Below, piece after piece: positions 54,136 through 64,000 of a DNA stretch of 64,000 bases. The stretch is from Parus major. Taxonomy: Eukaryota > Chordata > Aves > Passeriformes > Paridae. The stretch spans positions 44,436,786-44,500,785 of the forward strand of contig NC_031773.1 of NCBI RefSeq assembly GCF_001522545.3. The letters run 5' to 3'. The notes under the pieces were generated by a model. That model saw only the letters and a list, made by a program, of their open reading frames with translations. It had not been told where the DNA came from and searched no databases. Within the stretch, counting starts at the first letter, position 1. Every line of letters begins with the position of its first letter. Position numbers and translations under genes: made by a program.

Positions 54136-54846
54136 TGAGGAAGAACTCTACATAACTTTTTGGGTTTCTATTCCATCTACCCTGTCACGTATTTTAAAAA
54201 CTAACTATTCAAGCTTGTGTTCTATTAATGTTTGACTTTTCTTTCCACTAATCAAAAGCCTTCTGTCGTGTGGAGCTTGCTAGAAAAAGACAGTACAGGC
54301 ACATTCACTTCACAGCAGTGTCTGATTCAGGATCTTGCCTCAATGGCAGGTTCAGAATACGCCTAACTGAGTTCAGTGTTTCATACCTAAGATTGTCAGA
54401 ATTTCAGTAGGCATCCTTTCTATGTTTTTTTTCAGTTGGAATCTGTCTTCCAAATTTAAAGGAAAAGGAGATGCACACCTGGGGGCTTTTGTGTTTTTTT
54501 CCCCCTTTTTTTCCTGGAGAAATGTAAACAGTTACACATTCAGAAGGATGAAGAAACCTAGTTCTTCATCAGATACAGTATGTGGGACAAGGGAATAACA
54601 ATTGTAATGTATGCAATAGTTCAGACATATCCATTGCATAAAATGTAATCTTAAGAAGATCTAAATCTGAAATTTGTGGACTAAGAGGAAGCTATGACCT
54701 TTGATCTCATGAGAAAGTTTAAGTCAGCTCCTTCAGGTTGCTACCCTAGTCTGGTTACCAAAACAAGGGGATAGCACTTCCTCTCATGTAGCATATTTCC
54801 TTGCCTGCTGACAATTCTCAGAGCAGCCAGTAGATATTGTGGAGCC

Positions 54847-54873
54847 AATCACAAATAAGAAAGTATAAAAGAA
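54847..54873 (+). promoter_or_regulatory. CCAAT/TATA-like pair, speculative
   Basis: A CCAATCA word is followed about 15 bp later by TATAAAAG, a spacing compatible with a core promoter on the plus strand. A GGTAAGTAAG splice-donor-like word lies about 15 bp after the TATA word. AT-rich DNA yields such words by chance, and no transcript evidence is visible. Confidence 0.1.
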
Positions 54874-56017
54874 GCAGGAAGGTAAGTAAGACATCCTGTA
54901 GGGCAATGGTGGCAGGACCAGCAGCATGCTACTGTTATCTACATGGTATACATAAATGTCAGCATGTCACGTCCAGAGTGGCTCTCTGGTAGGCTCAGAT
55001 GAGAAGGAGAATATTTCTGCTACTGCTTTCATCAGGCAGTTTTGAAGCACGTGCCTGGAGAGGTCTGCAGGACTGGTCTGAAGTAAATACTTGGAAGTAC
55101 AGCTTGCATGTATCTAAATGCTTCTACTGATTCATTCCTATTGTGCTGCATTTACTTAAATAACATAGACTATCCATTTGTATTTCAGACTTGAAAAATT
55201 GGTGTGTTGTATTGGATTTTAATGCTTCTTTCTGTCCTTATGGTTAAAGGTCTTGCAAGTGGCGACAGAAAGGGTCATCAACATTTTGCAGCATCTCCTA
55301 GTTTGGAAATTGTCTTAGGAATGGAAGTGCTAAACGGGAGGTAATTGAACACCAGGATTGAAATCAGCTTGCTGAGCTCTGGGGTGTCTAAGCCAATAGC
55401 AATATAGCAACAGCAAACCCATGATGTGATCTTTCTTTGTTACATACACAGCATAGTTAATGAGCACATGCACAGTAGTTCTGTTTTCTAAATGCCAGAC
55501 TCACTGTGCTTGCAAAAGAGTGTTTCCTATGAGTAATAAGTCCAGCACTTTTTGGAAGAAGAGCTTTATCGCTCTTATAACACCACTCACAGACAGGATG
55601 TGCTCACAGCCTGCTCAAATCCTGCTTCTTGTCTAGTTCTGCAAAACACCTAAGAAAAGAGGCTGGCTGCCTGCACATCACTGCTATTCCCAAACCTGCT
55701 TTGTGCTGAGACCTCTCTGTGCAGGAAGGAACAAGCTGCTTTAAGAATAACTCTGAAGCCAGGAGAAAGCTGCTCTCAGCTAACATCTTACTTCCATCTG
55801 TCAAATGAGAGCATGTGTTCCCATTATATGCCAGGAGAAGGAGCCATGCACTGAGCATCCCACACAAAACCAATCCTTTTTCTTCGATAAATTCTGAGAT
55901 AAGCTGGGATAATTGTCATTTAAAAAAAAAAACCTTTTAAGGAGCCCACTGAGGAGTCACTTGCACATAGGTTTGGGATGCTGAAATAGCTGGACAATGC
56001 TCCTTAGGTTTTCTGTG

Positions 56018-56091
56018 TAACTTAAGCGTGACTAAAATTTTATGTCATGACACATAACTTAAGTGTGACTAAAACTTTATGTCATGACTCT
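56018..56091. repeat. Two-copy tandem duplication, 37-bp unit
   Basis: TAACTTAAGCGTGACTAAAA begins the first copy at 56018. The second copy starts at 56055. The two differ at only a few positions, for example GCG versus GTG and AAAATTTT versus AAAACTTT. It is older than the exact 86-bp duplication at 26.1 kb. Confidence 0.85.
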
Positions 56092-57194
56092 TATTACTTT
56101 CTTAGTCAATATACACTCCACGCAATTCTTTTCTCAGTATTTATTTTCTCAAGGTATTTTCAGCTTCAGTATCTTTTTATACGTTATCGCCACTTTTCAA
56201 CATATCTGAACTTTTTTTCTAAAAAAGCATATAGAATCCTCCAACAAAAATTTATTGATTTTATTTTTTCATACAAAAATCTTAAATGCAATATTAAACT
56301 CTGCTATGAAATTTAAGATTGATGTCATCTATAAAATAATTCCATTTCAAGAATTAATTTTGCAGAGGATATTTCTACCAGAGTCTCTTAACCTTACATT
56401 ATTAAAATAGGCCATAAATTGCTCTAGTTAATATTAAGGTGAAACTTAAGTAACTTAAATTACCTTGGTACAAGACAAGAATTAGGGCTACAAGCTCTAA
56501 TCCAACAAAAATAAAGAGTATTTTGGAAAGAAGCCTTCTATCTATCTCAAAGGTTTCAATCCTACCTACCTACTGGTGAATATACCATTTTTCCCTCTTA
56601 TGAAATGTTCTTCTCAAATACAGAAAATAATGGGAAAACATTTTGAGAAATCCAGATAAACATAACCTTTTATGCAGTTAAACACCACATAAGAAACTAC
56701 AATGATGAATTAGTCTATATTTGGCCGAAATGTGGGTATTTAAAACCACTTCAAGCTCTAGGCAACTGTTCCTAATCAGGATACTAGTGTTTGACATCTA
56801 GAAATTCATCACTCTTTAGGAAGGTAGCAATTATGAGCAAAAAATTTCACCTACTATATACCTGTTGCATTTCCAGGATGCAGAGATGAAGATGTATCAG
56901 AATAACAAAAAGAGCTTTAATTTAAAGAGGTATTTTAAAACCTTTACGACAGATTTGTTGCTTGATTTTTACCTTCCAGACTTATTCAGTGCTGCCTGAG
57001 GCTTTAAGGAGGTGCTTGATGGGTGTTTTTTAAAGCACTTCCACCTCAAAATATGAGCTAAAAACTATCTCAGGACAGGAAACATTATTAGTAAAACTAA
57101 AAATAACACCCTCAGCAATGCCATTAAGTAAAAAATTCATGGAGTCATCGAGATTCAAATTAAATGAGGAACAGAAAAGAGGTACATGTTCAAA

Positions 57195-57210
57195 ACAAAC
57201 AAACAAACAG
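57195..57210. repeat. Short ACAA microsatellite
   Basis: Four consecutive AAAC/ACAA units in an A-rich context. Confidence 0.7.
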
Positions 57211-59363
57211 AATTTTTATTTAATGAGATTCAAATTAGTGAGACACCAATTACGGTTTGAGGTCTTAATATATTTAGATGGTATGCACTATTTTGAATGC
57301 AGGATGACAGAGCTGAACTTATCAACACAATGAGATATACAGCAGTGTTTCATGGTTTGTTGCAGGATGTGAAAGTATTTTATGTCTTTAGCAAGCTGTT
57401 TTGAATACAACACGGGTGTGTTAGATAAAATTAGATAAAACTTCCCGTGATCCTAATTTTTGGGCTCTATAACATACCTTCAAAAGAACTCAGTTTATAT
57501 AGGAAATAATGTGTTTTTACTATGTAAGCTTTCTTACATTGCTGAGTCATTTATGTGGAGAAACATGACACACAGCTTCAGCTTGCAACTTTGTTTTGGT
57601 GTAACATCTTTGCAGCAAAGATATGTTAAAACATGGTCCTTAGGGACTGCCTTTTTAGCTCAACAGGGAAGGAGCTAAAAACTATCTCATTCATGCTTCG
57701 AGTTTCAAGACATCCTGTGTTACTTAATTATCTTTGGTTCAGAATTTATCTGAGTAACTGCATAACCATCCTGTTCTCAACTGGTTTTCAAGAGTACCTC
57801 TAGGTCTCGATTGTGTCTCTCATCAAGCAGATTTTAAAAGGACTGCAGTTGTAGTTTTAGAACAGAATCTGCTCTCAGCATTAGTAAACTCTCCAAAAGC
57901 AGACAATATTAGCAATGTTTTCATAAACACCAGCCAATGAGTGCAGATAGCACTATCATGATGATATATTAACAATTGATTCATTAATTTTGAAGAATGT
58001 AAACAAGAATACATGAAAGTGTATCTCTCTAAGAAGCAAGAAAAACAGAATAAACATAAAATATCATCAGCTATGAGCTCAGCTAAAGACTACAAAATTT
58101 TTGCTTGAATGATAGTATTGCTGACAAATTCATAAATTCATCTATTGAACTTTAATATCTTTCATAATTCATCAAATGCTACTTTTAATACCCTACTTCT
58201 TGTACCATCTATCTCATTTGTCTAATATGGTACATAGAAAATTATTATTTTTAATGATTTTTGATGTTTCTGTGCACAGACTCACATTGTAGTATGTATG
58301 GATTAACTAACACTTTCAGATTCAGAAACTACTTCACAACTTCTGATTTTCCCATACCAAAGAAACCCTTCTGCTCTTTTACAAGTCATCCATCCAGGAA
58401 GCCTTGATGCATCAAAAAGCCTTTTCCAACAAGGTCTGCTTCATGATTTGAACTGAAAAATCCTTTAATAACTCTTGTCATTCTTCAGTATTATGAAACA
58501 TCAAGTGGACTAATCTCTACTTTCCTCGATTATTTCCCACATACTGCTACCAGAACATTCAGTGCACTTTACACTTGATTTTATTCCTGCCTTAGTATTT
58601 TGCACAAAGTATCATCATCACATGTGACAGCCTTCTGAGCCTTACTGGTGCCCACTATTCATCATTCACTTATAAAATTTTCCAAATTACTGTAGTAATT
58701 TTCCATGCTAAGTCCACCATCTCTTGTTTGGAAAGGTAGTAGAAGCCTCCTTGTACTGGAAGGAGTATGGAATGGAAGTAGAAGTGATAAATTCTGGTAT
58801 ATTCTACCACTGGTTTTAAAATCTAGAGTTTAAATTGGCTAGCACTAAAAATGATTGGGAAAGTGGCTGTAAGTCTTTCTGTCTGCAGCTGAGAAGCAAT
58901 TCATATACGCAGCAGAAAATGAAATATGCAACCTGCAGGAAGTCTCTGTATCTCACACAAAAGCCAACTATTAGGAAAACAATCTTTCCTCTAATGCTTT
59001 TAAGTACTTATATAAAGGGCAAACTATTTCCAGGGCAACTGCTATGTTAAGACAGGCATTCTGGGATTCATGGACAGCCTTATTTACACATATGTAATGT
59101 CAATCTATAAATAGGCTGAAAGGCCAGAAGTAACTCAAATACACTCTAAACAACCATCATGTCAAATTACTGATTACACTTTCTTTTGTCAACCACATCT
59201 GTATGAAGGGAGTCCGTCATTATTTTATGCCATATTTGCATATGCAAAAAACATGTCTACAAAACCAGTGGAGTTATATCTATCTCTATTTGAAAAAGTG
59301 TTTTAAATAATGTGAATACCACAGGGGTTAGTTCCCTCATTTGTATAATAACAGAAGGTATAC

Positions 59364-59462
59364 CTTTGGGAGAAGCTGGATTGCTTGGAGTATTCTCTGC
59401 CTGTGCCCAGAGTTAAGGATTCCTATTTCCAAGAGATCCTGGTCCTCCATCACGTTGCTTCC
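59364..59462 (-). CDS. ANKS1B: ANKS1B internal exon: C-terminal half of SAM domain 1
   Basis: This is a 99-bp coding exon on the minus strand, 33 codons in phase 0 at both ends. The acceptor is a pyrimidine-rich stretch ending in TTTTTAG just before 59462. The donor is AAG followed by GTATAC, with GT at 59363-59362. The translation begins [16 protein letters not shown] and ends in [14 protein letters not shown], the last helices of the first SAM domain of ANKS1B. From the family: ANKS1B (AIDA-1) is a neuronal postsynaptic scaffold with N-terminal ankyrin repeats in long isoforms, two SAM domains and a C-terminal PTB domain. It binds PSD-95 and the APP tail and can signal to the nucleus. The paralogue ANKS1A differs clearly over this stretch (as I recall it), so ANKS1B is preferred. 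The first half of SAM1 must come from an exon to the right; none was found before 64000. The exon is too short to show up as an ordinary long ORF; splice sites and family match define it. Confidence 0.93.
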
Positions 59463-62400
59463 CTAAAAATGAGGAAAAAAGTTGAAATAAAAATGAAAAA
59501 CTTAACAGATGCCCTCAATAGCCTAAAAAGGCCTTTCTGTCACATTTGAAAGAGAACACTTGGCTTAACTTATAGCATCTGACAAGAACAATAAAATACT
59601 GGTTGCACTAATTTTCACAATAACAAAATATGGTGGAAGGTGCTCGAACCAATGGACTATTGCAACACTGCTGGCAGCACAGTGGAGAAATTGTACCTCT
59701 CACTCAAGCCAAATACCAGATGTGAACACTCTTTCATTTGGAACCAAGGACTTGACTACACAATTGTTCAGGAACTCTCAATTTTTTCAATTCACCTCCT
59801 ACCTCACCTAGCTATTTATGATGTTCATTTTTCTCTGGACTGAGAAAAGAACCCAACACAGAATAAGATGAGGAGAGTGGATGAGGATAAAATTATTTGT
59901 TTATTGATAGCAAAATGATGAAGAAAGGGACAGGTATCAACAAATTGTGCAGTCCCCATCCCCCTAAATTTAACTGTACCAGTTCAGTCCTAACTTGTCA
60001 CTGCTTTTATCTTTCTGCTTGTAGGCAGGTCAAATAGTTCCAAACATTCAAATAGCTGAAAAAGACCATCTGTTCAAATAATATACAAAACAACTGGCAA
60101 GAAAAGTTCAATAAATAAACCTCCACAATTCAAACATCTCTTCTTAGGAGTTGTTAGCAGTAGGAGCTACACAAATAGGACAATACAATTCAAAAATTCA
60201 AGAAGTCTGACATCACCCAGTAAGTTCAGCATTTAAAGGTCAATTTTCTAAAGAGCTTGCAGTGACTATTGGAGGAATCATTGGAGGTACAAAAGTGGCT
60301 CAAAAGGGGAATTTCAGATGGATCAAGTCAGGATTGCTGGCAATCTTGTATTCCTTTTTGATCTCATAATTTCATAAAAAAAGTCAGCTTTTAAAAAAAG
60401 TATTTAATTTTAAAAAAGTTTCTAACTGTTACAGTTGAAAACAAAACCTGATAAAACAGAAGACCTGTCCTGATATCTTAGCCCTGTTGGGGTTTCATGA
60501 CACTAATTGGCTAGAAGCAAGAGTTCTTACTTGTGCTCATCTAATTTGATCATGAAACAGGCTTTATGTGAGCAAATCTGTGAAGACTTCACCTCTGCCT
60601 TTCCATTTGGGGCTTGCTGCTTCGGACTTAGCACAGCTCGCAAGAAGTGGCAAAATGAAAAGCAAATAGGCACGTAAGAGAACATGCTTAAATGCTTTGC
60701 TGAGTCAGGGCTTAATAAAGGATATGATTTCTTTCTGAATATAAAATCTCCTGTTCCAAAGCATCATGGATTTCTTTCAAAAATCACCCTGGAATATGAA
60801 AGACTTCACTCTGTTCAGCTGCTAAATTTTCAATGTGTTCAGATGGACTGATTAGTTTACAGGTGCACCCCTGAGGACTTCCAAGTTCTTCTCCACAGAG
60901 TACCCTGCAAAATCTAGGTGAGGTCTTTTTAAGAGAATTGAGGAAACCTTGCAAAGCTATTCTATTTTATGCTATATTTTACAGTAATTGTAATGATTTA
61001 AGGCTACAAGTCTGCAAATCATGCCCTGAAACAATTGGTGTGCAGCATGCAGAACAGGGCAGGCAGAAACCTTAGCTCTACAAGGAGAGCTGTGCAATGA
61101 TGCCAGATTAAATAGATCACCCGGTATAAGTGTGCACACAGCATGGGCTGTGCAAACAGTGAGAGTGATTAGGTGGGGGTAATACCCCCTTCATCTCCCT
61201 GGTAAACACATAAAAATTATAATTTCCTCTTTCTGCCTTCCTCTTTTAAGTAACCAAAAGGAGGCTGTAAACTTACAGCAAAAATTATTGAAAAAAGCAA
61301 TCCATTTTGGGCTGGATTCTCCAGTGGCTGGAAATAGCTAGCATAAATGGATTTAAGGAAACTGAGCCAACTGAGGATCCAGTCCAAAACAAAGGCTATG
61401 CACTTCCATTCATTTTAATAAATGCATCTATTTTGTTTGCAGCTACTGCTTTCACTTCATTATTTAACAGTTTTTTAGATTTCACCTTCATTACTGCATG
61501 ATGTTTACACATAATCACAGTGTAGTCATCGCTGTTTACTGATGCCAATAACCTTGGCATTGGCTTCAAATATTACAATGTTTAAAACTCAATTAAATTA
61601 ACAGGCACAGGAAAAATATTTGCACATAGTTGCTGCATCACAGATAAAGCATTATTTTATTAATTCTTTGCTATTGTTTTTTTCCTTATGTATTATTTAA
61701 TGTATTTTTTTAAAGTATGTCAAGGTTACAAAAGCAAATATTTAAAACTAAGGAAAGCCTGGAATTCATGTTGCCTCCTTATTCCCAGTTTAATAAGGCA
61801 ACAACCTTGTCTTTGAATGAGCTCAGGTTTTAGAGCTTTGCTGTGTCAATGTTAAATGTCAACAGCAGCAGACACTCATCCCTCCTGTAAAACTGATTTT
61901 ATTGTCTTCTGCCATGGAGCTAAAACAACTTTTCATCTTTCCATAACAGCAAACCAGGAAATTTAGATACTCAGTATAATCCACTACTGCTTAGCATAGA
62001 GGCATAAACTCATATTTTATGAAACTATGTAGTAGAAAGCTGCTGTTTCGTTTGCAGAAATACTTGCAGAAAGAAAGAGACTATCCCTCACAGTCCTACC
62101 TCCCTCACATTGCCCTCTTAATCCTGTTTCCTGATTTTTTTTTTACCTGATTATTCCTCTCGTGTTCCTCCAGTCCCTTTCCATAGGCTCCTACACGGAG
62201 AGTGAAGAAAAGCTAACTTCCTTCTGCTGCAGAGTAGCTACAAGGGCAGAAACTCTGATCTTAGCTTCCATTTATTATAAGCTGGGCCAAACGTAACCCC
62301 AATTAACTTTACAGAGATGACATGGTAAATGTAATTAAAATGAATATGAATGCAAGACTGTCTTGTCACATTATTTCATCCTTAAAAATAGTTGAGCTAC

Positions 62401-64000
62401 ATTAGTTAAAATATTCACCAAAAAGAAATTATCCTAATAGACACCTAGAGAATTTGAGCCCAAAGATTTATGTTTTATATGCTTACATGCAAAACAGCTT
62501 CTTATAACAGGAAATATGGGGCAGCAATCTCTGCTGAGCTTATTATGCTTTCTGTAATGAAAATATGAAAGACTTTGTGATACTTTAGTTTCTTAAGTCT
62601 ATAGGAAAACTTAGTTGGAATGAAAACTTCTTGGAATTAAAGCCATAAAAAACCGTCAAAATTGTTTATACAAGGACAGATTCAGATCTATTTCACTTCA
62701 GTTTACAGTGTTCAAATGCCTGTCTTATTAATGCATAATATTCTAATGAACTGGAAAGATCCTGATTCTGAGTTCCAGTAAGATAAGAGAGTATCTGAAA
62801 CCCTCCACCCCCAGATTTGTGGTTCTGCACAACTCCTAGGATTATCTTTTTCCCTGTAAGCACACACAGGAAGCTAATCTCCTGAGCAAGAAGGCAGTGG
62901 TTTCACAGAACAGTTGGGCTCAAAAACGAAGGAGAAACTGCATGTGGGAGACTGAAGGCATATGAAAAACAATATAATTTTAAAAACCCAGAAATTTTGC
63001 CAAATTCTGAGATAGTTCCTATAAATGACTTCAGAACAAAATGCATAATGATACATTATAAGATAAAGATGTCACTGGTATTTATTTGGGTTGTTTAATA
63101 TAAAATCACCTCTGGAATTATCCACTAAATACAGTCTTACCCAAAAATTCTGGATTAGACCTAAGCACCCATATGCATTCTACCTCCTGCAGGAACTAAA
63201 GAGCTCTGAAGATTTGTGCCCAAAGATAATAAAATACAGTGTCTGAAGAACATATTAGAATGCCAGGCATCACTATATGTTTCACATTCCTCCTCTTGTA
63301 CCTATGTTTTTAATCTTCCTTCACATATTTTCTGTGCTGGAGAGCTATAATGAAAAATTCTAATATCTGGTTGTGTCACCTAAGAAAATGGTACAGAAGC
63401 TTTAAAATAGCTAGCGGATGTATTACTAGACCTATCTGGAAATTCAGCCCCTGAAGTTGGAAGAGATGAGCTGTGGGGAACAAAAAAACTGACTGAAAAA
63501 AGAAGAACAAATTGACTTTGAATTTAAAGCTTTCTTTCTATCCTGCAAAGGAAAAAGACTTACATAAGAAATAGAAGATTTGGACACTTTTGGATTTAGG
63601 CTGGAAATGCCAGCTTTACCAGCTCTTTCAGTGTTCATCTGTGGCAGCAGAGGAGGAAAAATAGTAAATCTGGTACCTAAAGCTGTTGTTCAACAGATAG
63701 AGTCAAAGTCATTTGCTGTGCAGCCATTATTGAGACCAAGGTTAGCTGGAGATACCAAGTGCTACTGGGGGTAACAACAACTTCTGGTAATACTTTATGC
63801 GTCTGATGTACTGGAAGCTGGTTTGACAAAGAACAGGATTGATGTGGGTAAGGAAAGGATGACTTCTGATGTAAGTACAGGGTTGAGGGGGCAGAGAGGT
63901 GCTTGCATCACTCCCAGTGTGAAGGGACCATCTCCTTTACCCTCTCCCAGCCATCCATATAGTAATCTGCTGCATCACAAACATGAGATCAGAAGAGACT
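59463..64000 (-). other. ANKS1B: ANKS1B intron 5' of the SAM1 exon (partial)
   Basis: In transcript order this sequence lies upstream of the SAM1 exon and runs off the right edge. I looked for the preceding exon, which should encode the beginning of SAM1 and end in phase 0, and did not find it. One 44-nt segment with good splice-like borders (62147-62190) is described separately; it would break the reading frame. No repeat family was recognised here. Confidence 0.6.

Larger units (their letters stand above)
49207..59363 (-). other. ANKS1B: ANKS1B intron between the SAM1 and SAM2 exons
   Basis: This is a phase-0 intron of 10,157 bp, starting GTATAC and ending TTTTTCAG on the minus strand. Most of it is unremarkable AT-rich DNA. 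It holds two GC-rich patches (51.75-52.18 and 53.88-54.13 kb), a CCAAT/TATA-like pair near 54.85 kb, a 37-bp tandem duplication at 56.02-56.09 kb and a short ACAA run near 57.2 kb. The longest open frame in it is 141 codons on the minus strand at 51029-51454. It lacks a recognisable domain and I treat it as chance. Confidence 0.9.

Noticed and set aside
1..64000. tRNA, snRNA, 5S, Y RNA, CRISPR array, complete retrovirus
   Set aside because: I looked for hallmark words of these and saw none. Weak or diverged copies would need covariance-model and repeat-library searches.

Overview
This window looks like vertebrate nuclear DNA, most likely from a bird. It is AT-rich and almost entirely non-coding. 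It carries CR1-type LINE fragments with the tail sequence typical of avian CR1, plus scattered microsatellites, and it contains two short spliced exons of a large neuronal gene. No long bacterial-style open frame, operon, phage or CRISPR array is present. The bird assignment rests on the CR1 style and low repeat density; another sauropsid is not excluded.

The only gene I can name is ANKS1B (AIDA-1, ankyrin repeat and SAM domain protein 1B), on the minus strand. The exon at 59364-59462 encodes the C-terminal half of SAM domain 1. The exon at 49054-49206 encodes the inter-SAM linker and most of SAM domain 2. Both have consensus splice sites and are in phase 0. They join in frame across a 10,157-bp intron (49207-59363). 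The N-terminal part of the protein (ankyrin repeats, start of SAM1) would lie beyond position 64000. The end of SAM2, the PTB domain and the C-terminus would lie to the left of position 1. I found no further ANKS1B exon in the 49 kb to the left, which fits the very long introns of this gene.

Layout: 1-10.0 kb is intronic DNA without recognised features. At 10.04-11.19 kb lies an internally deleted, decayed CR1 LINE (minus strand), with endonuclease and reverse-transcriptase remnants. From 11.2 to 26.1 kb the sequence is intronic, with two unrecognised ORFs preceded by acceptor-like sites (13.2 and 16.3 kb). At 26.1 kb there is an exact 86-bp tandem duplication, at 26.8-27.05 kb a CR1 3' end (plus strand), and at 27.24-28.2 kb a conspicuous GC-rich island with several overlapping ORFs. 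From 28.2 to 46 kb the sequence is AT-rich, with a TATC/TA microsatellite, a T/G homopolymer-like tract, a pyrimidine-only 9-bp repeat and an ancient CR1 relic. At 46.08-46.55 kb lies another CR1 3' end (minus strand). From 49 to 64 kb come the ANKS1B exons and their introns, two small GC-rich patches and a 37-bp tandem duplication.

I did not find a convincing new biological system. The items most worth checking are the GC-rich island at 27.2-28.2 kb, the open frame at 16.26-16.53 kb, the exact 86-bp duplication, and the 9-bp pyrimidine repeat.
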